Below are positions 7,266 through 13,053 of a DNA stretch of 13,053 nt, piece by piece. A program made the position numbers and the translations under genes. A model generated the notes under the pieces. The model was given only the letters and a program-made list of their open reading frames with translations, was not told where the DNA came from and did no database searches. Positions within the stretch are counted from its first letter, which is position 1. Each line of letters starts with the position of its first letter. Source of the stretch: Erythrobacter sp. 34-65-8 (lineage in GTDB: Bacteria; Pseudomonadota; Alphaproteobacteria; Sphingomonadales; Sphingomonadaceae); NCBI GenBank assembly GCA_002278985.1, contig NCJP01000020.1:1-13053 (forward strand), in the 5' to 3' direction.

Positions 7266-7394
7266 CTACATCCTCACAATGGTCAGAGCGTAGAACAGGA
7301 TCACGAAAAACACGAGCACGCCGCCGAGCACGAGATTGCGCGCCTTCTGGCGGCGGCGGTATTCGGCGAGTTCATCAGGGGTCACGATAGCCAT
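7266..7394 (-). CDS. 42-residue CoxF-like single-span membrane peptide
   Basis: A short reading frame of 42 residues with a charged, cytoplasmic-looking N-terminus ([16 protein letters not shown], 5-20) and one hydrophobic segment (about 21-40) ending in FYALTIVRM. As I recall, alphaproteobacterial CoxF-like peptides between ctaB and ctaG end in a similar FYAVTIVK motif, so the gene is probably genuine. The frame is open further upstream to 7604, but that region lies within ctaB; the ATG at 7394 gives a clean protein. It overlaps the ctaB 3' end by 13 bp and stops five bases before ctaG. AAGG abuts the ATG, too close for a normal ribosome site, which suggests coupling to ctaB translation. The function is not established; an assembly or small structural role in the oxidase is inferred from position. 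Confidence 0.8.
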   Translation of the reverse strand: MAIVTPDELAEYRRRQKARNLVLGGVLVFFVILFYALTIVRM

Positions 7395-8305
7395 CCTTGC
7401 TGGCGGACAAGCGCGTCCGCGACGAGCGCTGCGAAAAGCAGGAACAGGTAGAGCACGCTGAAGGAGAACAGGCGCTTTTCGGGGCGCATGGTGTCGCCCT
7501 CCCCTGCGCGGCGCGTGGCCACGGGCACAGCCAGCGCCACGAACAGCGCGGAAAGGACCAGGGCCACCACACCATAGAGCGCGCCAGTTCCCCCGACGAA
7601 CCACGGGGCCACGGCAACCGGCAACAGCAGGATGGAATAGACCAGGATCTGCTTGCGGGTCGATGCCTCGCCGCGCACCACCGGCATCATCGGGATGCCG
7701 ACCTTGGCGTAATCAATCTGCACGAACAGTGCGAGCGCCCAGAAATGCGGCGGCGTCCACATGAAGATGATCGCGAACAGCAGCACCGGCATCAGCGTCA
7801 CGTCGCCGGTCACCGCCACCCAGCCGATCAGCGGCGGGAAGGCGCCTGCCCCGCCACCGATCACGATGTTCTGCGGCGTGCGGGGCTTGAGCCAGATGGT
7901 GTAGATCACGGCATAATAGACGATGGATACGGCCAGGATCGATGCTGCGAGCCAGCCAATGCCCAGGCCCATCAGCAGAACAGAGCCAACCGACAGGCCG
8001 ATCCCGAAGTCACGCGCGCTGGTCGGGTCCATCCGCCCGCCGGGGATTGGCCGGGCAGCCGTCCGCTTCATCCCGGCATCAAGATCGGCCTCCCACCACA
8101 TGTTGAGCGCAGCGGCCCCGCCGGCGCCCATCGCGATGCACAGGATCGCGGTGAAGCCGAGCACGGGGTGAATGCTGCCCGGCGCTGCCAGCAGGCCGCA
8201 CAGGCCGGTGAAGATCACCAGGCTCATCACCCGCGGCTTGGTCAGCGCGAAGAAATCGCGCCATTCCGCCGGAAGCGGGACAGTGGCTGTTGGCGCGGTT
8301 GTCAC
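7382..8305 (-). CDS. ctaB: Protoheme IX farnesyltransferase (heme O synthase)
   Basis: CtaB is a polytopic membrane prenyltransferase of the UbiA superfamily. It adds a farnesyl group to heme b, giving heme O, the precursor of heme a used by the adjacent oxidase. The 307-residue protein opens with the family block [14 protein letters not shown] (21-34). The first polyprenyl-diphosphate site is [19 protein letters not shown] (68-86), with N68, D74 or E72, D76, R81 and R85. A second conserved block is [17 protein letters not shown] followed by GAFPPLIGW, and [12 protein letters not shown] is typical. About eight or nine hydrophobic segments are visible. The best start is a GTG at 8305; no ATG lies nearby in frame and no convincing Shine-Dalgarno precedes it. 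It follows the ctaD hairpin region by 139 bp. No heme A synthase (ctaA) is in this window, so that gene must lie elsewhere. Confidence 0.96.
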   Translation of the reverse strand: MTTAPTATVPLPAEWRDFFALTKPRVMSLVIFTGLCGLLAAPGSIHPVLGFTAILCIAMGAGGAAALNMWWEADLDAGMKRTAARPIPGGRMDPTSARDFGIGLSVGSVLLMGLGIGWLAASILAVSIVYYAVIYTIWLKPRTPQNIVIGGGAGAFPPLIGWVAVTGDVTLMPVLLFAIIFMWTPPHFWALALFVQIDYAKVGIPMMPVVRGEASTRKQILVYSILLLPVAVAPWFVGGTGALYGVVALVLSALFVALAVPVATRRAGEGDTMRPEKRLFSFSVLYLFLLFAALVADALVRQQGWLS

Positions 8306-8328
8306 AGGCGGTTGATCCGATCTTTTCC

Positions 8329-8360
8329 GAGCCTGAGACGGAATTTTGCGCCTCGGGCTC
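8329..8360. repeat. Inverted repeat upstream of ctaB
   Basis: GAGCCTGAG (8329-8337) and CTCGGGCTC (8352-8360) form a 9-bp inverted repeat with one non-identical position, around a 14-base spacer. As RNA the plus strand would pair fully with one G-U, while the minus strand, which is transcribed, has one mismatch. It lies 24 bases upstream of the ctaB start, so it could fold in the ctaB leader. Confidence 0.35.
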
Positions 8361-8375
8361 TTCGTTAAAGCAAGG

Positions 8376-8401
8376 GGGGCGCACCGTCTCCAGCGCGCCC
8401 C
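8376..8401 (-). terminator. Hairpin after ctaD, candidate terminator or attenuator
   Basis: GGGGCGC (8376-8382) pairs perfectly with GCGCCCC (8395-8401) across a 12-base loop, 44 bp after the ctaD stop. On the transcribed minus strand the stem is followed by CCTTGCTTT, a weak U-containing tail. It is the better terminator candidate of the hairpins here, though partial read-through is likely because ctaB and the other assembly genes follow. Confidence 0.45.
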
Positions 8402-8420
8402 TCCCCTGGTGCATCACCCC

Positions 8421-8438
8421 GGCCCTTCCCCAAGGGCC
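8421..8438 (-). terminator. Tight GC hairpin immediately after ctaD
   Basis: GGCCCTT (8421-8427) and AAGGGCC (8432-8438) form a perfect 7-bp stem with a four-base loop, starting six bases after the ctaD stop. There is no U-run downstream. It may protect the 3' end of the abundant ctaCD message instead of ending transcription. Confidence 0.4.
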
Positions 8439-8444
8439 CGCCGA

Positions 8445-10154
8445 TCAGGCGGTAACGGGGCGGTGATCGTGGTAGTCGTGGTGATCTTCGATCACCGGGA
8501 GCGTTTCGAACTGGTGGTAAGGCGGCGGGCTCGACAGGGTCCACTCGAGCGTGGTCGCACCTTCACCCCAGGGATTGTCGCCCGCCTTCTTGCCCGCCAC
8601 GAAGGCGTAGATCATGTTGACGAAGAACACGACCATAGAGACTGCCATCACGGTGTAGCCGATCGTCGCGATCTCGTTCCAGTAGCTATAGGCCTCCGGA
8701 TAGTCGGGATAGCGACGCGGCATGCCCTGCAGCCCGAGGAAGTGCATCGGGAAGAAGATCATGTTCACGCCGATGAAGAAGATCCAGAAGTGCACGTGGC
8801 TCAGGAACTCCGAGTGCATCCGTCCGCTCATCTTCGGGAACCAGTAGTAGAAGCCCGCGAAGAGCGAGAACACGGCACCCATCGACAGCACGTAGTGGAA
8901 GTGCGCCACCACGAAGTAGGTGTCGTGGACCACATCGTCGATACCGCCGTTGGCGAGATAGACGCCGGTCACGCCGCCCACGGTGAACAGGAAGATCATC
9001 CCGATCGCCCAGACCATCGGTGACTTGAACTCGATCGAGCCGCCCCACATCGTGGCAATCCAGCTGAAGATCTTCACGCCGGTCGGCACCGCGATCACCA
9101 TGGTGGCCGCCGTGAAGTACATCTTCGTATTCACGTCCATGCCGACGGTGTACATGTGGTGCGCCCACACGACGAAGCCGACCACGCCAATCGCGACCAT
9201 GGCGTAAGCCATGCCGAGGTAGCCGAACACCGGCTTGCGGCTGAAGGTCGCCACGATCTGGCTGATGATGCCGAAACCGGGCAGGATCATGATGTAGACT
9301 TCGGGGTGGCCGAAGAACCAGAACAGGTGCTGGTAGAGCACCGGGTCACCACCACCGGCCGGGTTGAAGAAGGTCGTGCCGAAGTTGCGGTCGGTCAGCA
9401 GCATGGTAATCGCAGCGGCCAGCACCGGCAGGGCCAGCAGCAGCAGGAATGCGGTGACTAGCACCGACCACACGAACAGCGGCATCTTGTGCAGGGTCAT
9501 ACCCGGTGCGCGCATGTTGAAGATGGTGGTGATGAAGTTAATGGCACCCATGATCGACGCCGCACCGGCAAGGTGGAGCGAGAAGATCGCAAAGTCCGTT
9601 GCCGGGCCAACCGAGCCGCTGGTCGACAGCGGCGCATAGGCGGTCCAGCCGATCCCGGCGCCGTTACCTTCCGGTCCGCCGGGGACGAAAGTCGAGAACA
9701 TCAGGCTCATGAAACCGGCAACAGTGAGCCAGAACGAAATGTTGTTCATGCGCGGGAACGCCATGTCCGGCGCGCCGATCATCAGCGGCACGAACCAGTT
9801 GCCAAAACCGCCGATCATCGCCGGCATGACCATAAAGAACACCATGATCAGGCCGTGGGCGGTGATGAACACGTTCCACAAGTGGGCGTTGGCCTCGAAG
9901 CTGGACTCGCCACCCATGATCTCGACCCACCAGCCGAGCACCTGGATGCCCGGCTCGGCCAGTTCGGCGCGCATGACGCCCGAAATCACACCACCGATGA
10001 TCCCCGCACAGATGGCGAAGATCAGGTAGAGCGTGCCGATGTCCTTGTGGTTGGTCGACATGAACCAGCGCGCAAAGAACGCCGGCTTGTGATCGGCATC
10101 ATGATGGGCGTGGTCATCGCCGTGAGCCTGGAAGGTGTTCGCGGTGGTTGCCAT
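8445..10154 (-). CDS. ctaD: Cytochrome c oxidase subunit I (aa3-type heme-copper oxidase)
   Basis: The catalytic subunit, with about twelve membrane helices, that reduces oxygen to water and pumps protons. In the 569-residue chain H100 ([10 protein letters not shown]) and H420 fit as low-spin heme ligands and H418 as the high-spin heme ligand ([17 protein letters not shown]). CuB ligands are H283, H332 and H333, and H283-P-E-V-Y287 contains the His-Tyr crosslink pair and the E285 proton gate of type A1 oxidases. D-channel residues N119, D130 and N137 and K-channel K361 (TGVKIFSW) are all in place, with the same spacing as in Rhodobacter. Both tails are His/Asp-rich (residues 11-22 and 558-564). 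The ATG at 10154 is preferred over an in-frame TTG at 10169; GAAGAGA precedes it. It lies 27 bp after ctaC in the same transcript. Confidence 0.98.
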   Translation of the reverse strand: MATTANTFQAHGDDHAHHDADHKPAFFARWFMSTNHKDIGTLYLIFAICAGIIGGVISGVMRAELAEPGIQVLGWWVEIMGGESSFEANAHLWNVFITAHGLIMVFFMVMPAMIGGFGNWFVPLMIGAPDMAFPRMNNISFWLTVAGFMSLMFSTFVPGGPEGNGAGIGWTAYAPLSTSGSVGPATDFAIFSLHLAGAASIMGAINFITTIFNMRAPGMTLHKMPLFVWSVLVTAFLLLLALPVLAAAITMLLTDRNFGTTFFNPAGGGDPVLYQHLFWFFGHPEVYIMILPGFGIISQIVATFSRKPVFGYLGMAYAMVAIGVVGFVVWAHHMYTVGMDVNTKMYFTAATMVIAVPTGVKIFSWIATMWGGSIEFKSPMVWAIGMIFLFTVGGVTGVYLANGGIDDVVHDTYFVVAHFHYVLSMGAVFSLFAGFYYWFPKMSGRMHSEFLSHVHFWIFFIGVNMIFFPMHFLGLQGMPRRYPDYPEAYSYWNEIATIGYTVMAVSMVVFFVNMIYAFVAGKKAGDNPWGEGATTLEWTLSSPPPYHQFETLPVIEDHHDYHDHRPVTA

Positions 10155-10181
10155 GTTCGTTCTCTTCAACCCTGGGTGCGA

Positions 10182-11240
10182 TTACTGGCCGACTGCCGGA
10201 GCAGCAGCAGCGGGAGCGGCAGCAGCCGCAGTCGTGGTGGTGGTTGCCGGCGCAGCGTCCGCGGCAGGAGCAGCAGCAGCAGCAGGAGCCGCAGCCTCCT
10301 CTTCACCGCCGAGCGAGCCGCCCTTGGAGCGGACCCAGGCCTGCCATTGTTCCAGCGGCACCGCTTCCACAGCAATCGGCATGTAGGCATGCTTCACGCC
10401 GCACAGTTCGGAACACTGGCCGTAATAGATGCCCGGCTCCTTGATGGTGAGCAGCTTTTCGTTGAGGCGGCCCGGAACGGCATCCATCTTGAACCACAGG
10501 GCAGGCACGGCCCAGGAATGGATCACGTCTGCAGCGGTCGTCTGGATGCGGATCGGCGTGTTGACCGGCAGCACCACCCGGTTGTCAACTTCCAGCAGCG
10601 CCGGAAGACCGGCAGCCTTGGCATCTTCCACCGGCATCATGTTGGCGATGAATTCGGGAATACCCTGGTCCGGGAATTCATAACCCCAGTTCCACTGGTA
10701 ACCGGTGATCTTCACGGTGACCGCATCTTCGGGGGGTGTTTCGTACTGTTTGGAAAGCAGCGAAATCGAGGGGATGGCAATACCGACCAGGATCAGCACC
10801 GGCACCACGGTCCACACCACTTCGATCATAGTGTTGTGGGTGGTTTTCGACGGAGTGGGATTGGCCGCCTTGCGGTAGCGGAACATGACATAAAGCAGCA
10901 GGCCAAGCACGAACACGCTGATAGCCGCCATGATCCAGACGAGCGCAACGTGGAAGCCGAAGGCATACTCGCCCACGTCCGAAAACTGCGGCTGGAGATC
11001 GAGCGCGCCGTCAACCGGCTGGCCCTTGATCATGTCAGCGCCGAGCGGGGTGTAACCCGTCGCGGCGTCAGCCGTGGCTGCTGCAGCGGCCGCATCCGCA
11101 GCGGGTGCGTCAACAGGCGCGGCAGCATCGGCAGGAACGTCCTGCGCAAGGGCCGTAGCGGGCAGCAGCGCAAGCGCAGCGGCCGTCCATGCAGTTACTT
11201 TCCTGCCGATTGCCTCGCGAGGCGCATTACCGAAATTCAT
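10182..11240 (-). CDS. ctaC: Cytochrome c oxidase subunit II with CuA site
   Basis: Subunit II takes electrons from cytochrome c through its binuclear CuA centre and passes them to subunit I. The 352-residue precursor has a signal peptide (about 12-32, TAWTAAALALLPATALA then QDVP), an Ala/Asp/Pro-rich linker (36-61), two membrane helices (about 97-120 and 142-162) and a periplasmic cupredoxin domain. The CuA ligands are complete: H241 (DVIHSWAVPALWFK), then C276, E278, C280, H284 and M287 in GQCSELCGVKHAYMPI. YQWNWGYEF (181-189) is the aromatic electron-entry region. No heme c motif follows. The C-terminus carries an unusual 40-residue Ala/Pro/Thr tail from about 313. ATG at 11240 is preferred; the codon before it is TTG. 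It is the first gene of the oxidase operon, driven from the divergent region with pyrE. Confidence 0.97.
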   Translation of the reverse strand: MNFGNAPREAIGRKVTAWTAAALALLPATALAQDVPADAAAPVDAPAADAAAAAATADAATGYTPLGADMIKGQPVDGALDLQPQFSDVGEYAFGFHVALVWIMAAISVFVLGLLLYVMFRYRKAANPTPSKTTHNTMIEVVWTVVPVLILVGIAIPSISLLSKQYETPPEDAVTVKITGYQWNWGYEFPDQGIPEFIANMMPVEDAKAAGLPALLEVDNRVVLPVNTPIRIQTTAADVIHSWAVPALWFKMDAVPGRLNEKLLTIKEPGIYYGQCSELCGVKHAYMPIAVEAVPLEQWQAWVRSKGGSLGGEEEAAAPAAAAAPAADAAPATTTTTAAAAAPAAAAPAVGQ

Positions 11241-11293
11241 CAATCCGACGCTTTCCGTTTTTGATTTCCAGCCGCCTGTAGCGACCGCACCAC

Positions 11294-11308
11294 CCCCCTT
11301 AACGGGGG
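11294..11308. repeat. Short C5/G5 inverted repeat in the ctaC leader
   Basis: CCCCC (11294-11298) and GGGGG (11304-11308) flank TTAAC. If the predicted promoter is right, this lies just downstream of the ctaC transcription start, so it would form a small hairpin at the 5' end of the message. Its role is unknown. Confidence 0.3.
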
Positions 11309-11320
11309 CGTCAAGGCGGG

Positions 11321-11349
11321 CCTATACGCGCGCTTGCCCAGTGCCTCAA
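11321..11349 (-). promoter_or_regulatory. Predicted sigma-70-type promoter for ctaC
   Basis: On the minus strand TTGAGG (11349-11344) and TATAGG (11326-11321) are separated by exactly 17 bases. This fits a housekeeping promoter, though the -10 box is imperfect. Transcription would begin near 11314, leaving a leader of roughly 70 bases before ctaC. It is a pattern match only. I found no equally good match for pyrE on the plus strand. Confidence 0.4.
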
Positions 11350-11353
11350 GCGC
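11330..11353. repeat. Inverted repeat over the ctaC promoter, possible operator
   Basis: GCGCTTG (11330-11336) and CAAGCGC (11347-11353) are perfect 7-bp inverted arms around a 10-base centre. The arms overlap the spacer and -35 box of the predicted ctaC promoter, where a bound regulator would affect RNA polymerase. A related repeat lies 47 bp away at 11379. Confidence 0.4.
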
Positions 11354-11378
11354 TTCTAGGAGAAAAATCCGCAACATC

Positions 11379-11393
11379 GCTTGCCCCCCAAGC
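11379..11393. repeat. Second GCTTG/CAAGC inverted repeat, in the pyrE leader
   Basis: GCTTG (11379-11383) and CAAGC (11389-11393) flank five C residues. Its left arm, with the bases around it, reads CGCTTGCCC, the same nine bases as in the repeat at 11330-11353. It lies 31 bases upstream of the pyrE ATG, so it could act as DNA operator or as an RNA hairpin near the ribosome site. Confidence 0.4.
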
Positions 11394-11424
11394 AAGTCAC
11401 AGTGAACTCCCGGAAAAGCGACTC

Positions 11425-12006
11425 ATGACCGACGAAGACGTACTGTCCGAATTCCGTAGCTGCGAGGCCCTTTTGGAAGGCCATTTCGTGCTGTCGAGTG
11501 GCCGCCACAGTGCCCACTACCTCCAGTGCGCGCGGGTGCTGATGAACGCCGAGCGGGCTGGCCGGCTTGCCCTCGCCCTCGCCCAGCGGCTGCCGCGCGA
11601 GATTCGCAGCGAGATCGACGTGGTCGTTTCTCCTGCCATGGGCGGGCTGATCATCGGCCATGAAATGGGGCGTGCGTTGGGCAAGGATGCGATCTTTCTC
11701 GAACGCCCGACCGGCACTTTCGAACTGCGCCGCGGTTTCGCTCTTGCAGAAGGTGTCAGGGTATTGATGGTGGAGGACGTGGTCACCACCGGGCTCTCCA
11801 GTCGCGAAGCAATCGAAGCGGTGGAACGCGAAGGTGGGAAGGTGATTGCAGAAGTCGCACTCGTCGACCGTTCGGCAGGCGATGCCGATCTCGGCGTGCC
11901 GTTCTTCCCGCTCGTCCAGCTCAATTTCCCCACTTTCGCGGAAGAGGACATCCCCGAGGCGCTTGCCCGCGTAGCTGTCACGAAACCAGGCAGCCGGAAG
12001 GACTAA
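11425..12006 (+). CDS. pyrE: Orotate phosphoribosyltransferase
   Basis: PyrE joins orotate and PRPP to give orotidine 5'-phosphate, the fifth step of UMP synthesis, in the cytoplasm. The 193-residue protein carries the PRPP-binding signature VLMVEDVVTTGLSS at 113-126. Other family features are the early LLEGHFVLSSGRHSAHY (16-32), VVVSPAMGGLIIGHEMGRALG (66-86), and the flexible-loop region with FLERPTGTFELRRGF (91-105). Length and layout match the bacterial enzyme. The frame is open upstream to 11074 across the ctaC coding region, but homology begins near this ATG, which has GGAAAAG nine bases before it. It is transcribed away from ctaC and shares the divergent intergenic region. The hydrolase gene follows four bases downstream, so the two are probably cotranscribed. 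Confidence 0.96.
   Translation: MTDEDVLSEFRSCEALLEGHFVLSSGRHSAHYLQCARVLMNAERAGRLALALAQRLPREIRSEIDVVVSPAMGGLIIGHEMGRALGKDAIFLERPTGTFELRRGFALAEGVRVLMVEDVVTTGLSSREAIEAVEREGGKVIAEVALVDRSAGDADLGVPFFPLVQLNFPTFAEEDIPEALARVAVTKPGSRKD
11996..12002 (+). promoter_or_regulatory. Strong ribosome binding site inside the pyrE 3' end
   Basis: GGAAGGA ends eight bases before the ATG at 12011 and lies within the last codons of pyrE. It fixes the start of the hydrolase at 12011 and supports cotranscription with pyrE. Confidence 0.65.
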
Positions 12007-12010
12007 GACA

Positions 12011-13053
12011 ATGCAGATGCGGTTCGGGAACTGGCTCGTGGGATGTGCGGCACTGATCCTTGGAGCCCTCCCGGCTGCGGCTCATGAAACTGCCGCGCCG
12101 CCTGCGATTAACGCGAATGCGGTATCTGCCGCACTCGACCCTGTCACAGCACCGGGCACAATCCTGATTGCGCGCGGCGATACGATCATGTTCGAACGCG
12201 CGATCGGAGAAATTGCCCCAGGTGGCGGTACCGCGCACGAATTGGGCAAGGTCTGGCGCTGGGCATCTGTAACCAAGCAGGTGACAGCTACCATTGCCAT
12301 GCAGGAAGTCGCCGCCGGACGGCTCGATCTCGATGCGCCGATCATCCGCTACCTGCCTGACAGCAAGGCGCCCTATGCCAACCGGATCACCGCGCGGATG
12401 CTGATGCAGCATGTGTCCGGACTGCCGCGCACCGAAGAAGGCCCCGTCGGCAGGGACGACTGGCCAACCTTCTACATGGTCGAACCCGGCAGCCCCGAGA
12501 CCGGGCGTGCCTGGTGTGAAGGTCCAACCGCCCGCGAACCGCTGTCCGAGTTCTTTTACGGTGACTGCGACTTCATCATGTTGGGTGCGGTGATCGAAGC
12601 GACCAGCGGCAAATCATACGAAACCCTGATTGCCGAGCGCATTGCCCAGCCGCTCGGGCTCACCAGCCTGGGCCTGTTCCCCCGCGCCGAGCCCACGGTG
12701 GCAGGGTTTGCTGCGGGAAAACCGGAATCATCTGCATTCCGGCTGGAAAATTTCGGCGCTGCGGGTGCCCTGTACGGCACGGCCCGCGATTTGCTCGTGT
12801 TTGATCGCGCCCTGATGACCGGCAAACTCCTGCCCGAGGCCCAGCGTGCAGTGATGTGGGAAGGCAAGCCAGAATATGGCTATGCCGCGCTTGGACAGTG
12901 GTCGTTCAGCGTGCCTCTCAAGGATTGCGGCGATACTCCCGTGCGCATTGTCGAGCGGCGCGGTTTCATCGGTGGCGTGGTGCTGCGCAACATTATCCTG
13001 CCCGAACTCGATATGGTGATCATCATGACATCGAACCGCGCTGAGGCGGAAGC
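12011..13053 (+). CDS. Secreted serine beta-lactamase-like hydrolase, 3' end outside window
   Basis: I translated this frame by hand; it stays open for 347 codons to the right edge. A signal peptide is clear (RFGNWLVGCAALILGALPAAA, about 4-24), so the enzyme should be periplasmic or exported. The fold is that of the class C beta-lactamase/penicillin-binding-protein-like serine hydrolases: the nucleophile motif is S86-V-T-K89 (RWASVTKQVTATIAMQ), followed by GRLDLDAPIIRYLPD (103-117), MLMQHVSGLPR (130-140) and FIMLGAVIEATSGKSYE (188-204). The second motif, normally Y-x-N, reads Y183-G-D185. The third, normally H/K-x-G, appears as R316-R-G318 (ERRGFIGGVV). Substrate is not predictable; esterase, peptidase or transpeptidase-like activity are all possible, and antibiotic resistance should not be assumed. 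The gap to pyrE is four bases. Confidence 0.85.
   Translation, partial: MQMRFGNWLVGCAALILGALPAAAHETAAPPAINANAVSAALDPVTAPGTILIARGDTIMFERAIGEIAPGGGTAHELGKVWRWASVTKQVTATIAMQEVAAGRLDLDAPIIRYLPDSKAPYANRITARMLMQHVSGLPRTEEGPVGRDDWPTFYMVEPGSPETGRAWCEGPTAREPLSEFFYGDCDFIMLGAVIEATSGKSYETLIAERIAQPLGLTSLGLFPRAEPTVAGFAAGKPESSAFRLENFGAAGALYGTARDLLVFDRALMTGKLLPEAQRAVMWEGKPEYGYAALGQWSFSVPLKDCGDTPVRIVERRGFIGGVVLRNIILPELDMVIIMTSNRAEAE

Noticed and set aside
7397..8368. A 323-codon plus-strand frame opposite ctaB.
   Set aside because: It is the complement of a clear UbiA-family gene and shows no domain.
10155..10169. TTG start adding five residues to CtaD.
   Set aside because: The ATG at 10154 has a purine-rich stretch just upstream, which would itself be part of the extended coding sequence.
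10196..10300. GCAGCAG-type triplet runs considered as a tandem repeat or microsatellite.
   Set aside because: They encode the Ala-rich CtaC tail in frame with mixed alanine codons and interruptions, so coding low complexity explains them.
9489..11264. A 591-codon open frame on the plus strand opposite ctaC and the 5' part of ctaD.
   Set aside because: It is antisense to two firmly identified genes and rich in Arg, His and Gln, as expected for the mirror of GC-rich codons. No domain is recognisable.
11241..11424. Possible riboswitch or small RNA in the divergent region.
   Set aside because: Only short hairpins are visible and no known riboswitch core could be recognised; I kept the repeats and the promoter only.

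Overview
The window is GC-rich, densely coded chromosomal DNA from an alphaproteobacterium. The proteins and the gene order (aa3 oxidase operon divergent from pyrE, with ctaB, ctaG, ctaE, DUF983, surf1 and thrC in a row) suggest Sphingomonadales, perhaps an Erythrobacter- or Sphingomonas-like organism. That placement rests on recalled family resemblance, not a search. I see no tRNA, rRNA, insertion sequence, phage gene or CRISPR array, and no stretch above 300 bases without a gene.

One very long minus-strand block fills positions 1 to 11240. Read in transcription order it begins with cytochrome c oxidase: ctaC (subunit II), ctaD (subunit I), a 139-bp gap with several hairpins, ctaB (heme O synthase), a 42-residue CoxF-like membrane peptide, ctaG (Cox11 copper chaperone), ctaE (subunit III), a DUF983 zinc-ribbon membrane protein and a short SURF1. 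After a 65-bp gap with another hairpin come thrC (threonine synthase), an RlmI-like SAM methyltransferase, folB (dihydroneopterin aldolase), a 107-residue protein resembling only the C-terminal half of a short-chain dehydrogenase, then moaA, moaD and moaE of molybdopterin synthesis; moaE runs off the left edge. Most junctions overlap or are a few bases long (TAATG, TGATG, ATGA, TGACATG), so translational coupling is likely.

A 184-bp divergent region (11241 to 11424) separates ctaC from plus-strand pyrE. It holds a plausible sigma-70-like promoter for ctaC and two inverted repeats sharing a GCTTGCCC/CAAGC core. pyrE (orotate phosphoribosyltransferase) is followed four bases later by a secreted serine beta-lactamase-like hydrolase that runs off the right edge and has altered second and third active-site motifs.

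The genes fall into three jobs: building a heme-copper oxidase (catalytic subunits, heme O, CuA/CuB loading, SURF1), making pterin cofactors (folate and molybdopterin), and core metabolism (threonine, pyrimidine). No clear new system stands out. The best leads are the SDR-fragment protein among the pterin genes, the repeats over the ctaC promoter, the overlapping CoxF-like peptide, and the motif-variant hydrolase.
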